Assembly: GCF_000003815.2 (NCBI RefSeq) | Contig: NC_049984.1 | Coordinates: 19,925,861-19,989,860 of the forward strand | Reading direction: 5' to 3' | DNA from: Branchiostoma floridae | Lineage: Eukaryota; Chordata; Leptocardii; Amphioxiformes; Branchiostomatidae | DNA length: 64,000 nucleotides | In this document: positions 12,401 through 21,980 of the stretch, in pieces | Numbering within the stretch: position 1 is the stretch's first letter | Layout of the letters: every line of letters starts with the position of its first letter | The notes under the pieces: model-generated | The model's database searches: none | Told to the model about the DNA's origin: nothing | The model's input: the letters and a program-made list of their open reading frames with translations, nothing else | Translations under genes and position numbers: made by a program

Positions 12401-12953
12401 TTTGATCTTACGATTCCTTACTATAGGACCTTTCCAACAATACCAAGTGTGCCATGCCGAAACTTAAACCCTTAAACTACAAACGCGTTATTAAGTCATC
12501 CCCCTAGCCGGTGCCGTGACAGGCTAAAGAAAAGGATCTAGCGGTTGCACCTAAACAGGGTCCGTATACAAGAGAACATCTCGGGAATAAAGTATCCGAC
12601 TTTTTTGCGATTTTCATCTTTCAATACCTTACTAAGGGACCTTTTCAACCATACCAAGTGAGCCAGGCCTGAACTTGAACCCTAAACTACAATCGCGTTA
12701 TTAAGTCATCAAACTATCCGGTGCCATGACAGGCGAAAGAAAAGGAGCGAGCGGTTGAGCATAAACAGGGTCCGTATACACAAGAATATATCGGGAAGGA
12801 AGTATCCGACAATTTTGCGGTTTTCATCTCCCGATTTCTTATTCTAGGACCTTTCCAACCATACCAAGTGTGCAAGGCAAGAACTTGAACCCTAAGCTAC
12901 AATCGCGTTATTAAGTCATCACCCTAGCCGGTGCTCTGACAGACTAAAAAAAA
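6418..12953. repeat. Satellite 1 main array (~31 units of ~210 bp)
   Basis: Continuous tandem array with the landmarks given for the shorter copy. Units diverge moderately (single-base changes and short indels such as the GGTGTTTCATGAAAAG variant replacing GGCTCAAGAAAAG). Particular variants recur 8-10 units apart (ACAGACTCCAGAAAAGG at ~8726 and ~10410; GGAGCCAGCGGAAGCG at ~8948 and ~10634; GTGTCGTGACAGGCG at ~7870, ~9975, ~11875), which indicates higher-order repetition. Long ORFs such as 11220-11663 are read-through of satellite units. Confidence 0.95.
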
Positions 12954-15159
12954 GGCTCGAAAGCGAATGAAGGTTCGCCTGGGTCGACCGCTAAGCGAAC
13001 CTTTTCGGTAACCGTAAAGCGACCCCAAACGATGAATCTTAAACAAAGTGTGCGTTACTTTCATTACTTGAATTTGATAGTAAAACCCTTGACGATTAGG
13101 CAGAAAGGAATTTGAGTACTAAAAATTACTTCCTTAAATTTCTACAAGGCTCGAAAGCGAATGAAGGTTCGCCTGGGGTAACTGCTAAGCGAACCCTTCG
13201 GTTACCGTAAAGCGACCCAATACGATGGAACTTCCATAATCTTAAACAATATTTGCCTTACTTTCATCAATTGTATTTCACAGTAAACTCGTGACGATTA
13301 GGCAGAAAGCAATTTGAGTACTAAAAATTACTTCATTAAGCTTCTACAAGGCTTGAAAGCGAATGAAGGTTCATCTGGGGTAACCGGTAAATCGCTAAGT
13401 GAACCTTTCGGTAACCGCAAAGCGACTCCATAGGATTGAACTGCCAGAATCTTAAACAAGGTGTAACTTTTTTCATGGCTTGAATTTCATAGTAAAACCC
13501 GTGACGATTAGGCAGAAAGCAATTTGAGTACAATTATTTCCTTACTTTTCTACAAGGCTCGAAAGCGAATGAAGGCTCGACTTTGGTAAACGATAAGCGA
13601 ACCTTTCCAAAGCGACCGCATGCAATGGAACTTCCAGAATCTTAAACAAAGTGTGCGTTGCTTTCATTACTTTAATTTCATATTAAAACCCGTGACGATT
13701 AGGCAGAAAGCAATTTGAGTACTAAAAATTACTTCCTTACATTTCTACAAGGCTCGAAAGCGAATGAAGGTTCGCCTGGGGTAACCGCTAAGCAAACCCT
13801 TCGGTAACGGTAAAGCGACCCCATACGATGGAATTTCCAGAGTCTTAAACAAAGTGTGCGTTACTTTTATCACTTGAATTTCATAGTAAAACTGGTGGCG
13901 ATTAGGCAGAAAGCAATTTGAGTACTAAAAATTACTTCCTTCCCTTTCTACAAGGCTCGAAAGCGAATGAAGGTTCGCCTGGGGTAACCGCTAAGCGAAC
14001 CCTTCGGTAACCGCAAAGCGACCACCTACGGTGGAACTTCCTGAATCTTAAAAAATATATGTGCCTTACTTTTATCACTTGAATTTCATAGTAAAACCCG
14101 TGACGATTAGGTAAAAAGCAATTTGAGTACTAAAAATTACTTCCTTACATTTCTACAAGGCTTGAAAGCGAATGAAGGTTCGCCTGGGGTAACCGGTTAC
14201 ACGCTAAGTGAACCTTTAGGTAACCGCAAAGCGACCCCATACGATGGACCTTCCAGAATCTTAAACAAAGTGTGCGTTACTTTAATTGCTTGAATTTCAT
14301 AGCAAAACCCGTGATGATTAGGCAGAAAGCAATTTGAGTACTCAAAATTACTTACTGACTTTTCTGCAAGGCTCGAAAGCGATGAAGGCTCGACTTTTGT
14401 AACCGCTAAGTGAACCTTTAGGTAACCGCAAAGCGACCCCATGCGATGGAATTTCCGGAATCTTAAACAAAGTGTGCGTTACTTTCATCACTTGAATTTC
14501 ATATTAAAACCCGTGACGATTAGGCAGAAAGCAATTTGAGTACTAAAAATTACTTCCTTCCCTTTCTACAAGGCTCGAAAGCGAATGAAGATTCGCCTGG
14601 GGTAACTGCTAAACGAACCCTTCGGTAACCGCAAAGCGACCCCATACGATGGAACTTCAAGACTCTTAAACGAATCGTGCGTTACTTTCATCACTTGAAT
14701 TCCATAGTAAAATCTATGCCGATTAGGCAGAAAGTAATTTGAGTACTAGAAATTACTTCATAGAATTTCTACAAGGCTGGAAACCAATGAAGTTTCGCCT
14801 CTGGTAACCGCTAAGCAAACTGTTCGGTAACCGGAAAGCGACCACTACGATGGAACTTTCAGAATCTTAAACAAAATGTGCGTTTCTTTCATCACTTGAA
14901 TTTCATAGTAAAACCCGTGACGATTAGGCAGAAAGCAAATTGAGTACTAAAAATTACTTCCTTACTTTTTTATAAGGCTCGAAAGCGAATGAAGGTTCGC
15001 CTTCGTTAACCGCTAAGCGAACCCTTCGGTAACCGCAAAGCGACCTCATACGATGGAATTTCCAGAGTCTTAAACAAAGTGTTCGTTACTTTCATCACTT
15101 GAATTTCATTGTAAAAACCGTGGCAGAATCAAATTTGAGTACTAAAAATTGCTCCATTA
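12954..15159. repeat. Satellite 2 array, left part (~203 bp unit)
   Basis: A second, unrelated tandem family, ~11 units. Landmarks: AAGGCTCGAAAGCGAATGAA, GGTTCGCCTGGGGTAACCGC, CTAAGCGAACC, GTGACGATTAGGCAGAAAGC and AATTTGAGTACTAAAAATTAC. GGTTCGC...GCGAACC can pair as a small hairpin in each unit. The junction with satellite 1 is abrupt, after a run of A at 12945-12952. Confidence 0.95.
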
Positions 15160-15598
15160 TACCCCCCTCACATTAGGCGCGATTCGATCGGACGACGAGT
15201 CTGCGAGCTCTAAATAACGAGGAGTCATGACCCTGACGGGAAGGGGGAACGCTGCCATATCTTGCCGGCGTAGCTACTTCCACCCGTTGCNNNNNNNNNN
15301 NNNNNNNNNNNNNNNNNNNNNNNNNNNNNNNNNNNNNNNNNNNNNNNNNNNNNNNNNNNNNNNNNNNNNNNNNNNNNNNNNNNNNNNNNNNNNNNNNNNN
15401 NNNNNNNNNNNNNNNNNNNNNNNNNNNNNNNNNNNNNNNNNNNNNNNNNNNNNNNNNNNNNNNNNNNNNNNNNNNNNNNNNNNNNNNNNNNNNNNNNNNN
15501 NNNNNNNNNNNNNNNNNNNNNNNNNNNNNNNNNNNNNNNNNNNNATTAGAGCTCGCAGACTCGTCGTCCGATCGAATCGCGCCTAATGTGAGGGGGTA
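15160..15598. mobile_element. TIR DNA transposon/MITE inserted in satellite 2 (internal gap)
   Basis: Terminal inverted repeats of ~53 bp (15160-15213 and 15546-15598) start TACCCCC(C)TCACATTAG and continue with CGATTCGATCGGACGACGAG. They differ only by one C in the C-run. The element is flanked by TTA at 15157-15159 and 15599-15601, and the empty satellite unit reads CATTAAGCTTC, which supports a 3 bp TTA duplication. A 3 bp TWA duplication is typical of PIF/Harbinger, but the superfamily is inference. The internal 254 N prevents any check for a transposase. Confidence 0.85.
15291..15544. other. assembly gap (254 N)
   Basis: N run inside the TIR element; the inverted repeats probably caused the assembly failure. 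Confidence 0.99.
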
Positions 15599-15601
15599 TT
15601 A

Positions 15602-16215
15602 AGCTTCTACAAGGCTTGAAAGCGAAAGAAGGTTCGCCTGGGGTAACCGGTTAACCGCTAAGTGAACCTTTCGGTAACCGCAAAGCGACCCCATACGATG
15701 GAAGTTCCAGAATCTTAAAGAAAGTGTGCGTTACTTTCATTGCTTGAATTTCATAGTAAAACCGGTGACGATTAGGCAGAAAGCAATTTGAGTACTAAAA
15801 ATTACTTCCTTACTTTTCTACAAGGCTCGAAAGCGAATGAAGGTTCACTTGGGGTAACCGGTTAACCGCTATTAATAAAGTGAACCTTTTGGTAACCGCA
15901 AAGCGAACCCATACGATGGAACTTCCAAAATCTTAAACAAAGTGTGCGTTACTTTCATAAATGAATTTCATAGTAAACCCGTGACGATTAGGCAGAAAGC
16001 AATTCGAGTACTAGATATTACTTCCTTACATTTCTAGAAGGCTCGAAAGCGAATGAAGGTTCGCCTGGGGTAACCGCTAAGCGAACCTTTCGGTAGCCGC
16101 AAAGCGACCCCATACGATGGAACTTCTCGAATCTTGAACAAAATGTGCGTTACTTTCATTACTTGAATTTCATAGTAAGATTCATGACGATTAGGCAGAA
16201 AGTAATTCGAGCACA
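15602..16215. repeat. Satellite 2 array, right part
   Basis: Three more units of satellite 2 after the TIR element, in the same phase as the left part. The array ends at about 16215, where the AATTCGAG landmark gives way to unrelated sequence. Confidence 0.93.
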
Positions 16216-16339
16216 GCCCAGCCCACCAGTTCATCCAACTTCACCTGCAGCTCAAGGAACGGACTGTGAGTCTTTTGGCTTCCTTTGTTAGGCAGGTTTT
16301 TTCCCCTCCCTCTCTTGATTTGTGAAATGTCGTTTTCCA

Positions 16340-16830
16340 GTGCGATGGGGTCCCGCGGAATGCTGGATTGTTCGGAATTATTCGAGTAACCCCGTTTTAG
16401 CCTGACGTCCTTGTGAATAACACGTGGAGTTACCTGTATGTGTTCTACGTTATTCCAGTGCGGGGATGTCGAGAAGAGCGGGGAAATCCATAGGACGGTG
16501 TATATTTTTTTCTGTCGCAGTACGGCGGAATATCATTCAGTGCGACCGACGGGGTGCCGCGGAAAGCTGAATGATTCGGAAAGTATGTAGTTGTTTTTTT
16601 TTAGCTGGTGTGGCATTATCCTGCGCGAAGGGTTTCCGCGGAAAGCTGGGCGATCCGAAAATTTGTGCACGTTTCTCTCGTGACACACTGTGGCGACATC
16701 CAGTGCGAAGGGGTTCCGCGGAAAGCTGGATGATCCGGGAAGTCATATACGTTCTTTCCTGACATTTTGTGACTTAATCCAGTGCGATGGGTTTCCGCGG
16801 GAGGCTGGATGACTTGCTAGGCGGAAGTGC
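16340..16830. repeat. ~80 bp tandem repeat with CCGCGG core
   Basis: Five related blocks with core GTTCCGCGGAAAGCTGGATG. CCGCGG occurs at about 16353, 16556, 16635, 16716 and 16795, so the last four are 78-81 bp apart. Blocks share CCAGTGCGA upstream and a TGATCCGG-like stretch downstream. Confidence 0.8.
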
Positions 16831-17261
16831 GTAAGGACCTGGGCCGGACTGAGGCCTGGCAAAGGAGTGTGCGCGGGAAACATGCATTGAGGACAGAAGT
16901 GAGCAGCATGATGTGGGATTGTGTTTAAATGATTTTTGTGTCGCATAGTGCTGACTTACCAGATGCAGTACAGAGCACGGTTCAGTTATGTCTGGTTTTC
17001 CCTCATGTTTTGAAGCGCTGTGTAAGATTAGAGTGGGTAAGATCAGCGTTGGGAAAACGAGAGTGAATACTTAGGAATGGTTTTATGTAACGTTAGTGAT
17101 AAAAGTTCGGAGAAGAACAAGATGAAGTGAGGGGGACAATTCGAGAGGAATAAGAAAGGGATAAGATGAGTAAGGGGAGAGGAAAAGGGAGAGAGTGAAG
17201 ATAAGGATCACAGCACGAAATCTGGTATTTAAGCAAGCTTAAACTCAACGTAAACGCGACG
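16831..17261. other. no gene seen
   Basis: Purine-rich stretch at ~17080-17210. No ORF with recognisable content and no clear repeat. Confidence 0.5.
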
Positions 17262-17650
17262 TTTCTGCACCCTTTCCGCAACTTAACGACATCTATCCGC
17301 GAACGTAAAGATCCCCTTTAATGTTACCTTTACGTTGGCACTTATATGTACGTTTCGGCACTCCTCACGTGCCTTTCCGCAACTATTAGACGCTTAAAGG
17401 CGTCGTTAATGACAGTTTTTCGTAACCTATACGGGCGGAAAGCACGCGTTTATTAAGACCTTTCTGCACCCTTTCCGCAACTTAACGACATCTATCCGTG
17501 AACGTAAAGATTCCCTTTAATGCACTTATATGTACGTTTCGGCACTCCTTCACGTGCCTTTCCGCAACTATTAGACGCTTAAAGGCGTCGTTAATGACAG
17601 TTTTTCGTAACCTATACGGGCGGAAAACACGCGTTTCTTAAGACCTTTCC
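17262..17650. repeat. 199 bp tandem duplication
   Basis: TTTCTGCACCCTTTCCGCAA starts at 17262 and 17461. The block also repeats TGTACGTTTCGGCACTCC, TATTAGACGCTTAAAGGCG and CCTATACGGGCGGAAA. The second copy lacks ~20 bp. Confidence 0.9.
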
Positions 17651-18446
17651 GTGATCTTTTGACCACATTTACAGTCGATCCGTCACGATTTCCCCACGTT
17701 TCTGTGTCGTTTACACACCCTGAAAGGCACGTGAAGAAGTGCAGAAACGTACTTATCCGAACGCTTTCCGTGATCTTTCCTTGGACTATAGTTGTCATTT
17801 ATTTTTAGTAAAGGCGGCGTAAGTTTAAACCTTTCCGCATCTTTAGGTAGGCTTTATGTGTTTTGTGTGGCTTAAATTGGAACTTTTGCATCGGGTATGC
17901 GTGTCTTATTTGGTGTGAATCATACCTACACCGGTATCTATGGCTTCGCCGTCTAAACTCTTGTGATACTAATTGTGGACATGGATTGGTCGACCGAGGG
18001 AACAATCGGTGTACAATATCCATGCACGAATCTCCGCTACATTTAAGTCCACAATTTGGAGTCCAGTGTCGGGCGATACTCCTGGAAAGACGTCATTTCA
18101 AGCAGCATAGTTCCATCTGGCCATCACATTAGGAAAAATCTGCTGAGATTCCCGAAGACGGGTACTGTTTTGTGATGAACAGGCCGTGCTCTCCATGTCT
18201 CCGCCAGCTTATGCTGGTCAAGACGACACAGTCTTGAATTCACCCTGAGTTGTGCCCCGTTGAAGACTCTCCAACATACTCCGTTTCCAGCCGCCCAGCC
18301 ACGTCTAAAATAGAATGTCTTTGGAACGCTATTTGTTTTCTTACGTATCAATGCGCGATGCATAGTAACGCCGTTGCTAAGGGCGCCAGTTTTCCCGCCG
18401 CCAGCGAGATGAAATTTCATCCGAGTTGACAGCTGATTGCATCACG
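17651..18446. other. no gene seen
   Basis: GTTTACACACC/CTTTCCGTGATCTTT-type words continue weakly from the upstream repeat to ~17790. ORFs on both strands have no recognisable domain. Confidence 0.4.
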
Positions 18447-18473
18447 ATGTACGGCCTTTCGGCGAAGATGGCG
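18447..18473 (+). CDS. possible first coding exon of SGNH-like gene
   Basis: ATGTACGGCCTTTCGGCGAAGATGGCG is followed directly by a consensus donor, GTAAGTG, at 18474. It encodes nine codons ending in phase 0, which fits the phase-0 start of the SGNH exon at 20536. The exon is short and the link is inference. Confidence 0.3.
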
Positions 18474-19392
18474 GTAAGTGTCGGACATGTTTGCTATCAG
18501 CTCTCCATTTAATCCATTTTTGTCTGGTTTTACAACGATTTTAATTTGTTTGATGATCAATCTCGGAACACAGTCAAATTAGCAAAATGGCAGCGTCGTA
18601 AAGAGTTGAAAATTCGGCGATTTTCAGATTGGGGGCGTTTGCTTTTCGCACCTAGACCCGTATTCATTGGATGGTGCGTCAGAGCCGTTTAACCTTCGTC
18701 TATATCCCATGTGAAAATCCTGTTGGTTTGAAATCTGGGTAGATATGTAATTTTAGATCTGCCGGGGTCGGTTTTTTTAGCGATTTTTCGCCAACACGTT
18801 GGCATCGTAGTGAGAGTCCTATGGCCCTGTTAGTCACTTAGTGTGACAGATGTGCTTTATCGTTGGTATTTCTTGAAAACACAACAACAACCGAGGTCTA
18901 AACCTACATGGTACGTTGTAAAATATATTAAATTATGCCGGTGCGTGACAGATTTTTATTTGATTCATTGTTTATTAGTGAGAATTTATTTGTCGCTGAG
19001 AGAAACTTCAAGAACATGGTTAAAAAAAACCCAGAAAATTTCGCTGTGAAAAATCTAGTAGATCCTTGGGTGTGACCAGAATTTCCCGCCAACACTGTCA
19101 CGTGTCCGATGTTGTTAAGTAAACTTTTGAAGGCAAACAAACAACTTGCATAACAACGCAGTTTCATGGCTGGCAGGTTTGCAACATAATGAAGGGTCAT
19201 GAAAACGTAATACCATTGTTTGAAGCAGATTGTGATATGGGGGGAGGGGGGTAACTTTATACCCACAAGATATAATCAAATGTGCAACAAAACAACAATC
19301 ATCACATCAGCAATGTCCACCATATTTTTGTACTACGTTAAGGACTTTTGGTAAAATATTATACAGACTTAGGAGATGAATAATAGATTTAA

Positions 19393-20340
19393 CCCTATTC
19401 AGACCGGGGGGGGGGGGGCTTTTGAGGCCCGCGCCTACTTTGATGTCCTATAACGCCAGAACGGCTTACGCTAGGGCCACCAAATTTGGTGAGTTTTCCT
19501 AAAATATTGTTGGCAACAATTTCACGAAGTTTGACAAATTTTCCATATTTTCGTGTTGCCATGGCAACCGTTTGTTGACAGGCTGTTTTGCCAAAAATCA
19601 CTTTTTTTGGTTCTAACAATGTATTTTTCACATTTATTTGCTATATTACTGCTATTTTGTTACATAAATAAAATCTTATATTATCTAGCATATCTTTCAT
19701 AATTATACATGCATAAATAATGCTAATTTGATGACGTCATCGGCCCAAAATCCAAATGGCGGACCGTATGGCCAGATCAAGAATAACGAGCTAATTATCC
19801 CTTAAAATTTATAACTACCTGGTATTTTTTCATCAAAAACCATCTAAATGAATGAATTAAGTCTATTTCCATTGCCCTTTGTGATTATTTGTTGCAAAAA
19901 AAGTATTTTTAAAAATTCAAGGTGGTGGATATAATATGGCGGAGCCCAACTGGTATCTTAGATGTGTATGACGTCATTTTATGACGTCATTTTGACGTCA
20001 TTGATGTTGCTATTGGCAACGCAAGTCGTAATAAACATTATTATTCTGTTATCTGCACTTGTTGTTACATTTTTGTAGAATAACTTGAAGTTTTCTGAGA
20101 ATACCCTTTTTTCATGGGTCCGGCCAATATAATCAAATTGATGACGTCATTATTACGTCATCTTACGTCAACGTAACGTCAAACGTCAAACGTCAGATAT
20201 TATGTCGATATCATGTCCTAAAAATTTGGTGGCCCTACGGCACGTCGTTTTAGAGTTATAGGACTTCAAAGTGGAGGGCCTCAAAAGCCCCCCCCCCCCC
20301 CCGGTCCAGGGATGACCAAAAAAGCCCGGTCTGAATAGGG
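19393..20340. mobile_element. piggyBac-like MITE flanked by TTAA
   Basis: Flanked by TTAA at 19389-19392 and 20341-20344. Terminal inverted repeats begin CCCTATTCAGACC, run into a G-run and then CTTTTGAGGCC. Subterminal inverted homology (ATAGGACxTCAAAGT, GGGCCACCAAATTTGG) extends the arms imperfectly to ~120 bp. TTAA target sites and CCC-starting termini are piggyBac hallmarks; Kolobok also uses TTAA. There is no transposase, so it is non-autonomous. The interior has a cluster of TGACGTCA-like words. Confidence 0.85.
19730..20200. promoter_or_regulatory. cluster of TGACGTCA (CRE/ATF-like) words
   Basis: TGACGTCA occurs at about 19733, 19970, 19981 and 20141, with variants (TTGACGTCA, TTACGTCA, AACGTCAAACGTCA) at ~19990 and 20150-20195, all inside the MITE. 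This is the consensus for CREB/ATF factors. Function is not shown; it may simply be amplified MITE sequence. Confidence 0.35.
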
Positions 20341-20535
20341 TTAAAATAATCCAATGAATAGATAAATGTTGAATGAATAGATCAAATGATCTGATGTAGA
20401 TTTCATATCCCAAAATGTATTGGCTTGTTCATGTAAAACCATTGACATTTAATACACCATCAATTGATATTAGTGGCATTAGTTCATGAATCAGTGAATT
20501 GAATTTTTTTAAATGACATTTTTTTCTTGTTTCAG

Positions 20536-21366
20536 ATCATCCTTGCCTTCACTGACTCTATCTGTAAGTATGTCTCCAATCATGGCACCTTCTCTTCTGA
20601 CATTTTTTTTTCCCTTAATGCGCACCCTGGAGCCTCAGTATATGATTTGACTTCTGACATCTCTCGTCACCCTTTTGTTGAGCCTGACCTGGTGTTCTTG
20701 CATGCGGGGACTAACTGTCTTCCCATGCACCGTCCACTCAGCCGGACTCTTGATGATTTCAGTTGCCTTATTTCTGTCACCAAGTCTCGCTTCCCGTCAG
20801 CCTCTGTTGTCATCTCTAGCATCCTGCCTTGGTTTGACTCTGAGGTCTATGACAGGAAGCGGTCTGAGTTAAACTCTCATTTGCTTCGCCTATGTTCTCG
20901 CCAGGGTGTGTTTTTCCTTGACAATGGTAGCCGGGCTCGCCGGGCCATGTTTTCTGTTGATGGTTTACATTTGAGTAGAGCAGGGAACATCAGCTATGCC
21001 AAGTATCTTTCTTTTTCTTTGAGCCACTACCTGCAGCTGCACCGTCGCAGCTGCCAGCATCGCTTTACGTTGAGGGGTGAGGAGTGGCCTGGGTTGGGGA
21101 CGGATGGAGGAAGTGGGAAGAAGGACAAGGAGCATCCAGGAGAGGAGCCGAAGTCAGGGGAGTACCAGGGACAAGTGGAGTGGGCTAGTGTGGTCCGACA
21201 GGGGGGACCTGTAGCTAGGGCGGCCCCAGGGAAGGTAGAGGGGGGTAGTGTGGGGAAGGGACCTTCCCAGCCCAGGGGAGTACCCGTAGTTAGATCGGCC
21301 CCAGGGAAGGTAGAGGGGGGTACCGTGGGGAAGGGACCCCAGCAGTTTAAAAAACTATCGGAGTAA
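20536..21366 (+). CDS. SGNH/GDSL-hydrolase-like ORF, probably terminal exon
   Basis: SGNH-fold esterase-like domain. Visible blocks: ILAFTDS (block I, normally GDS; here the Gly is Thr), LHAGTNCLP (block III, G-x-N) and SVDGLHLSRAG (block V, D-x-x-H), with VVISSILPW between them. After the domain, ~90 residues are Gly/Pro/Lys-rich with two copies of a PGKVEGG.VGKGP repeat, and the ORF ends at TAA. No ATG opens it; a good acceptor (CTTGTTTCAG) precedes codon ATC at 20536. SGNH domains of this sort occur in host genes and in ORF1 of CR1-like retrotransposons, so it could be a LINE ORF1 remnant. The loss of the block I Gly makes activity doubtful. Confidence 0.65.
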   Translation: MILAFTDSICKYVSNHGTFSSDIFFSLNAHPGASVYDLTSDISRHPFVEPDLVFLHAGTNCLPMHRPLSRTLDDFSCLISVTKSRFPSASVVISSILPWFDSEVYDRKRSELNSHLLRLCSRQGVFFLDNGSRARRAMFSVDGLHLSRAGNISYAKYLSFSLSHYLQLHRRSCQHRFTLRGEEWPGLGTDGGSGKKDKEHPGEEPKSGEYQGQVEWASVVRQGGPVARAAPGKVEGGSVGKGPSQPRGVPVVRSAPGKVEGGTVGKGPQQFKKLSE

Positions 21367-21849
21367 AGAATGAAGCTAAAATATTGTGAATGATGTGTAA
21401 CTAAGTAGATACGGGGTTATATACTCCAGGAGGAAGCTTTTCGGTAACGCGTGTTGACGCCCGGAGTCATGGAACGGACTACTTTCTCTCGCGGAAGGAA
21501 AATAAAACTGCCTCGAACTCTCGACGTGGCTGGGCGGCTGTTTCTGGCAAGCCTTGAGTGTCCTATGGTTATGTCCGTTCCGTCCTGTAGTTCCGTTCGA
21601 ATCCATTTGCGGCAAAGCCACGCCGATAATCCGTGTGTTGAAACGGATCCAAGGCTCCTTCTTGACTTGTCCCGAAATAGACGCCCTGCAAACTGGTTTC
21701 TTCTATAAATTATGGCATATTCGTTAGGTTTAAAAAACCCACCTTTGTCTGTCATTGGATAACGCCATATCACATGACTGGCCTCTTCTGGGAGCTGCTA
21801 ATTAGAAATTCAATGCCGCGTTGTTCGTTATTCATAGTTGACGGCGAAT
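21367..21849. other. no gene seen
   Basis: Separates the SGNH ORF from the 3' end of the next LINE. It contains an AATAAAA word at ~21502 that could act as a polyadenylation signal for the upstream gene. No recognised ORF. Confidence 0.4.
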
Positions 21850-21980
21850 AAATTTGAATTTGAAAAACACCATCCCCTTTGTACGCTGTTTCTGTATCTG
21901 TATCTATATAGCCGGTATAACCGCCCTTCGGCGTAACACACCAGCTTCGCAGGCACGCGGCGCGGCAGCAGCTGGTTATA
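21850..21980 (-). mobile_element. LINE 3' untranslated tail
   Basis: Sequence between the RT stop and the simple (TTCAAA)-type end; on the - strand it reads TTTTTCAAATTCAAATTTATTCG. Short simple-repeat 3' ends of this type are usual for CR1/L2-like elements. Confidence 0.55.

Larger units (their letters stand above)
18474..20535 (+). other. putative intron containing a TTAA MITE
   Basis: Begins GTAAGT and ends with a pyrimidine-rich tract, TTTTTTTCTTGTTTCAG. It holds the 948 bp MITE at 19393-20340 and otherwise AT-rich sequence without genes. Confidence 0.35.

Noticed and set aside
12954-16215. CRISPR-like array
   Set aside because: Units are ~200 bp, adjacent and without spacers, in a eukaryotic context: satellite DNA.
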